From NCBI RefSeq assembly GCF_050436995.1, contig NC_134771.1, forward strand, positions 2,459,501 to 2,523,500: a stretch of 64,000 nt of DNA. Reading direction: 5' to 3'. Of the stretch, positions 47,101-59,100 are shown piece by piece. The DNA is from Anticarsia gemmatalis (Eukaryota > Arthropoda > Insecta > Lepidoptera > Erebidae). The notes under the pieces were generated by a model. It saw only the letters and a list, made by a program, of their open reading frames with translations. It was not told where the DNA came from and did no database searches. Each line of letters begins with the position of its first letter. Within the stretch, counting starts at the first letter, position 1. The translations under genes were made by a program, and so were the position numbers.

Positions 47101-50100
47101 TAAAATACCAAAGAATTATGCCTTAAATAAAGTTGTTTCCCATGGCTTTGATTCTAAAGACATAAAATAACGACTAAAGAATCCATCGATCAGTTCTAAA
47201 AATAAATATTCCATATGAGCCAACGGACGTAAGAATCACAGGGATACTATCAACACGCTGTATACAGAGTCAATGACCTCAGCCCGACCTTGCCGGGGTC
47301 GACGACCTCCAGCCGAAAATGGCAGCCAAACGTTTCGTTCGGAAACGATGGCCAGATAACTGTGTGCGGATTTTTCGATAAAAATAATTTGGAAAAAAAA
47401 ATTGTATAATTTTTTTTTTGGAAACACGTGGTTGACAATTTGCTATTTTTGAGGAGTTAAACAAGTTTTCAAATTAATAAAATATGATTAAAAAGTATAT
47501 AATATCATTTTTGATTAAACAAATCTTTTAAGAATTTCTTAGCGCGTAGAAAAATCAGCTTTTCGTGGAAATTACGAACAACCAACTGACCAATGGTCAA
47601 CATCATCTCGCTACTATAGCTAAGGGATTCTCGAGTTTAATCCCTTTTAGTGATAAATGCGGAATTTTAACTCTAATATTTAAATGCTTGGGTTTTAGAC
47701 CTGGGCATTATAATTCCAAATTTGTATGGTTTTCATCAGCGAAAAATCTACACACAGAACTTTTTCATATTCTAATTACTCGTAAGTTTCTATCTATACG
47801 CAAAAATTGTACACATAAAACACCTCACAATAATTTGTGAGGTGTTTTATGTGTACAATTTTTCTTACACCCTCGTGAAGTCCAGAATTTCTTCATAAAG
47901 TAAAAAAATATAATCTAACGTAATATTCTCTATTGTTTCAGCTCAAATCGAGATAATACCATGCAAGGTGTGCGGGGACAAATCATCTGGGGTCCACTAT
48001 GGGGTCATCACCTGCGAAGGCTGCAAAGGATTCTTCAGGCGTTCGCAGAGCACAGGTCGGCTTCTTATTTGATGCTATTTATACTTTCATCCGGATGAAA
48101 GATTGTACGGCTATGATCTTCCATCTTCAGTCCACTTGCTAAGAATAATTCTGGCATTGTTGAACACCAAAGTGATTCTTTTTATAAAGTTAAACGTAGT
48201 GCGATTTCCTGATCAGTACTTTTGACAATATTATTAAAAATTAAAGTTTTTTTTTTGTATTCCGCTAGAGACACGGATTAGTTCTTCTCTTTTTAAATAT
48301 CTCGGGATAGTTAATAGGAAATCGTATAACTGATGATGGAAGAATCGGCTGAAAGAGATCTAAAAACATTTTTCATCATTATTATCATCACTAACTTTTT
48401 AAGATCTTGTAGAGAATGTTGTTGAGTGGGACAGTATAGGGATGGCAAAGATACATTGAGATTGAGAGGGTTGTATGACGATTATATTTTTGACTTCAGA
48501 GCTGTCATTCAATCCAGTCATGTCATTTAATGCTATACTAGTTCTTGTAAATGAAACCAATGGGAAGTTTGATCATCCTGCAAGGTAGTAAGAAAGTCTG
48601 GACTTTGATAACTGCTTAAAGATTCGAAGGAATTTAGCACTTCAAGAACAATTTTTTATCTCAAAGGATTTATGCAATTAGGAGTTCTCTCTATGAGCAA
48701 AGGTAGTGACTACAACACCTCTACTTTAGGAGGGGTTCCCGGAAGAAGAAGGTCAAATGTGTATAAGATTATCAAGAGCATATTATCTTTTAGAACTAAG
48801 GGAAAAGGGAATTCTGTGGACAAAAGGTATTATCTTTTGTACGTTTTATGAAGAAAGAAAGTTTTAAATATACCAAGTCGAAACGGAGAGAATAAATTAA
48901 TAAAACTCTCGGCTATGCTTGGATGTATCACAATTTTATATACTAGGGAATTAATACAGTAACTGAGGTAATTCTCATTTATGTTTAACACGATTCGGCT
49001 TGGTTTTGTCTACATAATCTAACATGATGTCAAGGGAAGAAAGCCTTTCATCTTAGCCAATATATACTTCTGGACCTGGATTTAAACCTAGACCAAATAC
49101 TTGGGTAGGTATGTAGTTATCAGAAAAATCTTGAAAATTAATTTTTGTAACATAAAACTCTCTGAAACCTTCAATTTCCACTACCTCTTTATCGCCGAAT
49201 GAGTCACCTAGATCCGCTAGCATCATTATCTCTACTTCCTAATAACAGCTTTACCTATTGTTATTAATGGCTTAACCTATCTTTTACCCCTTCTTCCTTA
49301 TTTTAATCTACTGTCACTACTATGGCCACTGTTCAATCAGAACTATTTTCACCTTCCTCTTTCTCTCTCTGTCTGTCTTTGACTTGCTTCAACCAATCTT
49401 TCATCTCTTTCATCCAATGATAAACTCTTCCCTTATTTCCAGCCGTAATCTCCTACGATCTCTCCTAGATTTGTCTCAATGCCATAAGAACTGCAACATC
49501 TATTCTTGTCTCTCTCTCATCTTCCACCAATCTTTCATCCCTTTCATCCAGTGATAGATACTAACTCTTGCCTTATTTCCAGTGGTGAACTACCAGTGTC
49601 CGCGCAACAAGGCGTGCGTGGTGGACCGCGTCAACAGAAACAGATGTCAGTACTGTCGGCTGCAGAAATGTCTCAAACTTGGCATGAGTCGTGATGGTAA
49701 GTACCATTTTACATGTTTTGACCAGGGAATGGTAGTCAAGGTACTATGTTACTACGTTGTACAATATTTGTGTGGAAATCGAACTTACTAAACCCATTCG
49801 CAGCGATGACTACTTAAACTACTGCGCCATTACAGATTATTCTTAAATGACATGTTTATATCATTGGTTCGAAATCGAAAGCAAAAATATTTTAGTAATT
49901 AATAAATATCAGTTTACGATTGCTAAGATTCCAAGATGTATTTAAGCGCAAGAAATGTTCTTTTGAATAACAATGACACCAAGTTTCACCAAAATAGGTA
50001 CAGCAATTTCGTAACGCAACAGTTAAACAAAAATAAATAAATAAAAGCATTTTTACATACCTTTGCCACGTGAGTAATCAGGAAGCGAGCGCGGGGTCAA

Positions 50101-53100
50101 CAACCTCTTATCAGTGCTTATCAACACTGTTTATGCTAACGTAAGTCATAGACTTGTAAGAAATTATAAAGTATTATTATGTAATACTGTTGTGATTTAT
50201 GTATGTATGTATGTATGTAATTTCCTACTATTATATTATATCAACTATTGAACAGCTCATTTTCGATAAAATCGAAAAATATATAAAAAAATTGATAAAC
50301 GCTCCTAGTGTGTTCTTAATAAACTAGCTGTTTGAGAAAACATCTCTTAGTTAAGTCATTGAACGATCAATTATTGTATAAAAAGTGGCCTATGTTTCAT
50401 TTAACTATCCTAATGCCAAATTTTATCAAAATCGGTTCAGCTATTCAGCTATGACAACGTTACAGACAGACAGAGGTATCAAACTCTGGGTACATTTGTA
50501 TCAAAATCTAATGATTGTCAAAAATTAAACGTACCTACCGAATTTAAGCCTCCTTAAGGCTTTTGACATAGCTTAGCTATTACAAAAACAGCCTTAAATC
50601 TAGGTCAGACAGAAAGTCTAGACTGAAACTGACTGATAATAATCCGTTGACCTTTTATCTGATAAGAATATCCCAAAAACAATGGGTTTTCCTTATTGTT
50701 TATTGTATGATGAAATTGTACATACATACATACATACATAATATCACGCCTGTTATACCCGAAGGTGTAGGCAGAGGTGTATGAAATATAACCACGTTTC
50801 GCCATTAACAATGTTAGTCCCATGTAATAGGGGGCGAGCCTATTGCAATATACCGGACACGTTACCAAACTCCGGGCTACTATTAAGAAATATTTAATTA
50901 TAAATTACAAAAGCTTAATTTGCTTGACCTGAGAATCAAATTCAAGACATCTTAGACAGCAGTCGTTATCACAATCGACCACGCTACAGAGGCAGTTAGT
51001 AAAATGAAATAGTACGAGGAAATAATATGTTTACTACTACTAATGCCATCTATTGTCTATTTTCCGGAACTAGAATTTTTTCAGTGTCTTACACCAAAAT
51101 AATTTTCGGCATACTTTTATCAATATATAAAAATGGGAATAAGGGCAATATAATCATATAGAAACCATGTTAAATTACATTATTAAATCTATGTTTATGA
51201 CTATCATAGAAAAAGCTAGAATTATGTATTTAAGTTTGTCTAGAGTCACCTCCAAAACGACTATACCTATTTGAAATATCTTTTACCATTTCAAAGGTAG
51301 ATTATAACCAGTGTTTGTATCGCCAAGCGCAATTTATACGAGTGATGTCACCAGCCTGTTAGATACAAAACTAGGCCAGCCTATGTCTAGCCAAAATATG
51401 ACTGATAGTGCCATCTGTTATCAAACTGATAAAACTAAACAATGAAAAACAAAAATATTACTTTTATCTACTCGTAACCGTTGGTCCTGTGTGACAAGAT
51501 GTATGGATGTGAATGAGGCAAGGGAAGTTAGTAAGGACAGTAAGAGTACTTTGATCTCTATCTACCTACATAAGAAATTTAGACTTGACCATAAATAAGC
51601 ATAATAAAATAAATTTATCCCATTATATAATGTTGTACACTGACACCTTAGGCCCGATATTATGTATGGATGCGAAACAATATGGTTTGTACCAACGGTG
51701 AAGGAAAACATCGTGATGCAACCTTGCATGCCTAAGAGTTCTTTAGAACATTAAAATATCTTAAAGGAATGTAAAGTCCTCAACCCGACTTGGTCAGCGT
51801 GGTGGACTCAAGGCCTCCTTCCTTATTCCGGGAGACCTTTGCCCAGCAGTGGGATATTATAGGGTTAATTTTAGAAAGGTGTACCTAAACCCCTGCATAC
51901 CCCTAAAACCCGTCAACTTGGTCATATACTGTAGCGTGCGAGCACATAGCGCGTCGCCATCGACGCGTGCCGTGACGCCGTCTTGCGCAATACACGTAAT
52001 ATTACTAGTGTAGTATCATTGTCGATAAATCTATACTAATATTATAAAGCTGAAGAGTTTGTTTGTTTGTTTGAACGCGCTAATCTCAGAAACTACTGGT
52101 CCGATTTAAAGAATTCTTTCAGTGTTAGATAGCCTATTTATCGAGGAAGGCTATATGCTATAACTATACTAATATTATAAAGCTGAAGAGTTTGTTTGTT
52201 TGTTTGTTTGAACGTGCTAATCTCAGGAACTACTGAGCCGATTTGAATTTTTTCAGTGTTAGATAGTCTATTTATCGAGGAAGGCTATAGGTTATATATC
52301 ATCACGATACGACTAATAAGAGCGGAGTAACAGTAAAAAATGTTACAAAAACGGGGAAAATTATGACCCATTCTCTCTTATGTGATGCTAGAGAAGTTGC
52401 GCGGGTCAGCTAGTACATACTTACATAAATACTAACTGTCTCCGTGGCGCAGTGGTTCAGGTCGCCATGTTGCTACGATATCGCTGGGAGGTCATGGGCT
52501 CGATTCTCACACGGGACAACGGATGTTCTAAAATTTGAACCATCTGTACTTTGCCTGACCCGGGAATAGAACCCAAGACACACCACCTCCCGCGCTACAA
52601 AAACCATCAATACGTATATACGACCTATGGTCCATTTATTTATAATTTCAAAACCTAGACTAGCCTGTCTATTAGACCTAAATTCAGATAAACATAATAT
52701 TTAATTTCAGTAGAATTGGTCTTAACAAATATAGAGTTCATTGAACTTTCAATATTTGCGTGTAACAAAAAATAAAGCCTTATTTCTAGGGCAAACTAGA
52801 GTACTTATTTATAAATAAGAACTGAAACCTGATTTTAAATATATTAGTACCTAGTATTTAAATCTCGAAATAAGCTCGAAATAATAATAAACCTAAAGGG
52901 TAGACATAGACCAAAGAACACCACTTGGTACGATCCTTACAAACTTCCCTTGCTTCATTCACATCCACACATCTTGTCATACAGGACCGCCGGTTACGAG
53001 TAACCTTTTTGAAAAACATCACATAAATGATCTGTTTCTTTTTCTTTCAAGACTTGGTGACAGAGTTAAATATTGATCTATATATTCTCATCTAACCAAG

Positions 53101-56100
53101 CGCTTGGGGGATGAGAAACCCCACCCCCTAACTCCCTAGGGGGTGGGCAAGCAATCAGTCTGGAACTCATATTAAAATCTAGTACTGAGAAAACTTAATT
53201 TGGTTTGTTCAAATATTTATTTGATGTATCCTCACATACTTATTTCAAACTAAAAATGTCTTTGGTATAAATATACACTCTTTTTTTGGTATATTTAAAC
53301 ACAGTAATAATTATTATACATTAATTTCTTCCCGCGGTTTTTGACGTTATAAAAAACTTACGATTTAAAAAGTAACTGCGTGAATTTAAAGCAATACATT
53401 GACTAAAAATGTCTCTTATTATCAGTAAAAGGATTTTTATAATTGATCGTTTAGATAATAATATATATTTAGATAGAGATAAATTTGTTTCAGACCTCAC
53501 CAGGCTTAGACATACAAACAACTAAGCACACGTTCTCAAACCATCGAATAGTTCAAACCGCATTACGAAATCATCAATAAAAAAGCAATAAAAATAAATT
53601 ATCGACAATAACAGTCGCATCACTTCACATTGTGCAACAGCAGTCATCAAGCGTGACATAAACACATCCAAGTTTTTACAAGACACACACACACGCGCAA
53701 CATTCGAACTACACAGACACGTTCGATTACGCACACATGCTCACGGGACGGGCTTATGTTACAACTGCTAATTCTTTAAACAAGTAACGTCCTATATTTT
53801 TTATTGATTTTATGTAATTCGTGTGATTTATTATTCTTGTTTTTGTTACGGTTATGTGTTATGCGTTTGGGTTTTTAATATCATTTTACGAGGAAAATTC
53901 TTTAGTACAATTTTTCTTTCATGCCTGAACTAAAGAACTGTGGTTCAGAAATAATAACAAAGGTAATAGAGCTATATTTTCTAAATATATTATCTCTATT
54001 CATGTTAACTAACAAAGCACAACAGTAGCACTTGTAAACCGTGTTTAAACTACCTACTTAGTAAATCTGACGTAATCCTACTATAAATAAAACGGTAGTC
54101 TACTCTTTAGTCTCAAATATTGATTTAAAACGAAAATAAATATTTTTTTGACACAAATTCAGGTCGTAGACTGGCTCTTTGTATTTCTTGAACAAAACAA
54201 GTATTGTTATACATTTTAATTGTTTCCACAAAGCGTCGTATGAAAATTTATCTGGGACGCTAAACTATGAAGTCTCTGTTGAAGAATTCTTAAAGAAAAA
54301 TACGACCAGTCTACAAGACCTGTCTGACCAAACCTTATATTTCTAAACAGAGCTCAAGTAACACTGGATAGTAAAGTCATCGAACTTTTTAAACAAAGAA
54401 TCGTAGACGATAGAACGAACACTAAAATTCGAATCTCGAAAATAAACCAATCAAATTAAATAGTCACCTGAACGGAAGGTTTTGTTCGAAGCCGTTCGTA
54501 ATTTAAATCGGTCGGGTTGCCGCCCAACGGGATCGCGGCGTTACGTAGCAGAGATATACGTCACTTATTCGTACTATACATACATACGTCAGAGTTCGCG
54601 AGTTCGTTGTTCTACTAGGCAGTGTGCCAACGGCCGAAGTGTCCCGGACGCACACACGCGCGCCAATAACACACACACCCAATCAAGGCCCGTTTATCCA
54701 CGCACACATGCACACAAACGCGTTTCGCACACATCTTTAGTTCGAGCGTGTGTGCGAGGTATTGAGTAACTAAGCGATGAAGCTAGGTGTCATTGAGAAC
54801 ATAATTGCATTGTATTGTTAGTACCGATTTTAGCTGCGTTTTTTTCGTCGTGTGAATATCAAGAAGGCATGGGAACGATGCGAATATCGGATTCCCTGTT
54901 ATGTCATTTGTGTCATTACTTTTTCGTGCGACGCTAGCGCTCGCAGCGGGAAATAGGAGAACTAGCGCACGGTAATTTACATGTTTTTTCTTTGTTTCCA
55001 GCGGTGAAATTCGGTCGAATGTCTAAGAAACAACGAGAGAAGGTTGAGGACGAGGTTCGATTCCATCGTGCACAAATGAGAGCGCAGACAGATACCGCGC
55101 CCGACTCAGTATACGACACTCAGCAACAAACACCCAGCTCGAGTGACCAATTCCATCATTATAATGGGTAAGTAACGCCACCTATTGTCGATAATACTAA
55201 CTAAAAATACTAATACTTTTGAGAGCTAATCTTTAGCTCATCTTTCTGCTACTAATTACTTCAAAAAACAGTTGTTCGATGTAATATTCATATGAATTAT
55301 TGAACATATTTTATTCTACTGAGTTGGTACGTAATAACGTTTAGTAAAAATCTTATGTACTGTTATTTTAATGCAACATAACGTCCAATAATGTCTTACA
55401 TTACAAAGTTATAGTCATTACAATAATCTTTAACATGCAAATCTTCACAATTTGAACAAAACTCAGCTCGAACAAAACAAAAGTGTGTTGGCTACAAACC
55501 TAAAGCTTTCTAGCTTCTATCACCGTTGTAATTCATTACTATACGGACTTCAAAATGTGTCACCGGTGCATCGCAGCCATTATAGTAACCGTCCAACGGT
55601 ACTTTGTCGTGACAGCACTGAATGGTGCTTAACGGTAAAATAAATACTGCCACCTAGTATCGAGTAGCGGTACTAACAGTTTCTCATTAAGAATGATAGA
55701 TGGCGTTGTTTTTGTAATGCGTTACTGCTAACAGATTTTATGATAGGTTTTTCTTGAATTACAGTAAACTGTTGGTATGAGACATTCTTGGCGTTGTGTG
55801 GGTTTTTGTTGGGGCTTCAATCACTTATGATAATTAATGTGATTGCAACGCGTCGTGCATTTTTATTTATTGCATTGACTTTCGATAAGAAGTTGAGAAG
55901 TTATTTTTTAATCGTATGTTCTGTAGCAGTTGTAGTAGCGTTAAAGCTTCGTGATCAATTATGACGAGAGATATGTAAGAACTATGTAATTAAACGTACA
56001 GTAAAATACATTTAAATCAATACTGTCCCACTAGGCTCAACTCTCAAAATGAGAGAGGGATCATCTTTTATTCTATACACTGGCTAAGTGCTTTTACATT

Positions 56101-59100
56101 GTCATGTATAACTATGCAATAACACCATCATCCAAATCTGTTTATGTAGTACAAAAAGGAATTTTGAAAAAGTAGACGTATTCATTCTGATCGTATTTAA
56201 AATTAAAAAAAATTATGAAGACTTTTACTTGATTGCATTATTATTTTTCCAGCTACCCCGGCTACGGGTCACCTCTATCGCCATACGGTTACAACAACCC
56301 CGGTCCAGCGTTGACGTCAAACATGGGGGGCATCCAGCCAGCCCCCCCACAGCAGCAGCCTTACGACGTGTCTGCTGACTACGTAGACTCCACCACGGCG
56401 TATGAGCCGAGCAAACAGCCGGGCGGGTTCTTGGATCCAGATTTTATTAGTCATGGTGAGTTTGTGTTGTTTTTAGGGGTTTAGGGAGGAGGGGAGGGGG
56501 GTGTACCCTTATGGGTATTATTATAGGTACAGAGCAGGTGCAGGAAAGATGTATTTTGAAGTTGGGATAACCCATTTTGGGTAGAATAGAGGGTAAAAGG
56601 AAGTGTTTCGAACGTATAGGGAGGACTTGAAGAGGGTTTGATGCAACAGAATGATAATGGTCATTGTTGTTTAAAGTGCTTTGGTATTTCGGCAGTTAGT
56701 ATTTAGGAAAGTATAAAAATGTAGAAAGGAATTCTATGAATAACTGTATGTGCAAAACATGTATTATGAAGGTACTTGATGTAAATCGTTAGATACCAAT
56801 GGATACAGATATAGATTATAATAAGAATAAACTAGCCTACGAAATCAAATAATGAAAGTTTAATAGGTTGTCGAATGAAAACATCCAAACTTGTAATCAC
56901 ACTTGTTTATTCCTAAGCAACAGTAGAATTAAAATCTATCCCACTAACCAAATATACCTTAACTAGACGACCAACAAAAAGGGACCACAATCGTGCGACC
57001 ATCAGGCTCTACTTCGACCACAACAGCCACCACACCCACCACGTCCATGCGACCGACCACCATCAACGAAATACCACGACGGATACAAGAATTCGACAGA
57101 TACGAACAGGATCGCATCCAGTCGCCGGCATCAATCACTAGTGGGGTCATAAACATCAAGCAAGAGATCAAGCCGGAGACATCAATGGGGGTCGACAATT
57201 TAGTCGCGAGTTATGTGGACTCTACCACATTCTTGCATAGTCCATCAAATATCCAGCATAGTCCAATGGATATCCAGAATTCTGTGCTTGTTAGTGGTCA
57301 AAGTTCCGTGTCTTTGACGAGTGAGGACTTGAGTCCAGATGACTTGACATCTAGTAGTGGTCATGGCCGTTTGATGGACCCGTTGAATATGAATATGTCG
57401 GCAATGGGGATGGTGAATCCAAATGCTGTGTCTAATAGAAGACATCAAGGATCCAGCCATTCGAACGATGACTTGCCTTGTAAGTGGATGGATCGGCTAG
57501 ATGAATTTTTGTTGCGAATTTTTTGGTTATTTTCCGGTAGTGTTTGTTGTGGATGTTTATTATTTCAGTTGAATAGTTTTTTTTTATGTAGCTATTTTTA
57601 TTTTAGATCTATTTTGTTTATGTGTATAGATTTATGTAGACATAAGTAGGTAGATACAAAACCGTGTTATTTATTCGAAATCTAAGTTAGTAATACCAAA
57701 TTTAGGGGACAAAATGCATAGTGTCATACACCTACATATATTATATACGATACCAAATTCTGAGAAAACATTGCACGTAGGAAAAAAAACTAAAATGTTC
57801 AGAATTTTGACATTTTTAATTTACATTGGCACAACGCGAGGACTAACAGTCTTTCTCAACAAAAAACCACTTCTCGTTTTCAAAATATTGAAGTATTGCG
57901 TGGCTCTGTTCGGCTGAAAACCCTGAAAAGATGAAATATATATAAGCACTTAAATAATATGCAGAAACAGGAAAAATAGTAGGTTTAGCAGAGTATCTTC
58001 ATCTTTGTGCTTCAACGGGCACGTTAAAAGTTAGTCCTAGTTATTGTCTATCAAGATAATAGTCGTTACACTATGCCAAAGGCTTCTAGGCTCGAACCAT
58101 TTTGACGTTAAGTTGACTACTAACCATACGATAAATAAATATTAGAATCAACTCAGAAAATTAGTAAGTTTTCTTCCTATTTGATTAAGAATTGTTCAAA
58201 GACTTACGTTTTTAGAATAATCATAGCAAAATCCGCTCGTGAATCTCTTCTCTTGGCCTTCCCCATCGGTTCGTATAAATACAATCGGTATTGGTAGAAT
58301 TGCCATTGACAAACAACATGGTATGAAAAAAGCTGAAAAAAATCATAAAAATAACATAGGTACTACGTTGTTGGACTAATTTATTGGTAGTGGCAACTCT
58401 TTTAAAGTTATTTATTTCAGTTTAGAAAGACACCTAATACAGAAATATATAGGTATGTAAAAATTTCATGGGTGTCAAGGAAAGATTGAAACGACTGTTT
58501 TTGATATTACAGCTTCACTGTGTAGTTAATTATTTAGCTGTAGTATTTATTGGGTTAGGTTATTTATCATTAGATTTCACAGTTTTTCAGAATTTAGTAA
58601 CATTCTTGAAAAAGGTCGATGACCTTTAAAGATTTTTACATGAAACTAAAATAACATATTGTACGATAAAATCATATATTAAGATAAAATCAAAATTATA
58701 ACAAATAAGAGTGGTGTGAGAGAGCCCTTAGTGGTGAAAAAGCGTGATGGTATAAATTACCAACAAATCCTTTCTACTTCAAACTTGCAAAAGCTTTACA
58801 TTAATTAAAATTGAAACTAATGGTTCAACTCACGACAGCACGCCATTAGACAGGTTCCTAGTAAAAATGCCGTGACTGGGTCGACCGCCATAATAAATTT
58901 GTATATAACATCGTATATTTAAACCATTTACACATACAATTATGTATTTATATTACCAAAATAACAACAAATAAGTTTTCAAAATATGACATCTGTCAAT
59001 AGAAATGTATTTGAAAGATTAACTGTCTAAAGTTCGGGAAAATAGGTTTTATTAGTAAAAATTATTGTTTTGTTATTTTATTTTTTTATTTAGATGTAAG

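Larger units (their letters stand above)
35154..47941 (+). other. HR3: HR3 intron 1
   Basis: This is the largest intron and the densest in candidate regulatory sites: two perfect IR1 sites (39,417; 43,588), five IR1-CRE composites (40,267-45,542), two hairpin MITEs, SINE and LINE fragments, and a perfect hairpin at its 3' end. LINE C relics also occur at about 37,590-37,650 and 43,170-43,245, and family G at 39,585-39,790 and 46,200-46,330. I see no other gene within it. The start (35,154-37,590) is AT-rich, with one IR1-like site AGGTCA-A-CGACCT at 35,590-35,602. Confidence 0.85.
49697..55001 (+). other. HR3: HR3 intron 3
   Basis: It is 5,305 bp. It holds a SINE D-like relic (about 49,760-49,840, minus), family G (50,395-50,480), family E (50,718-50,960), LINE C (51,484-51,595 and 52,895-53,020), SINE A (51,685-51,868), a compound Helitron (52,030-52,413), a SINE D head (52,436-52,530), a GC stem-loop (53,120) and the island at 54,480-54,780. 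Confidence 0.8.

Noticed and set aside
47236..47464. Three overlapping minus-strand ORFs
   Set aside because: All three frames are open at once because the patch is GC-rich; there is no domain and no codon bias. It lies within HR3 intron 1.
47565..47840. 91-codon ORF before exon 2 as an alternative first exon
   Set aside because: It ends inside the 29-bp hairpin, has no donor in frame with exon 2, and its composition is non-protein-like.
53522..53734. Minus-strand 70-codon ORF in intron 3
   Set aside because: It lies in CA-rich low-complexity sequence; no motif and no splice partner.
57245..57460. Minus-strand ORF opposite exon 6
   Set aside because: It is a shadow of the real coding strand; the forward frame joins exons 5 and 7 with exact phases.
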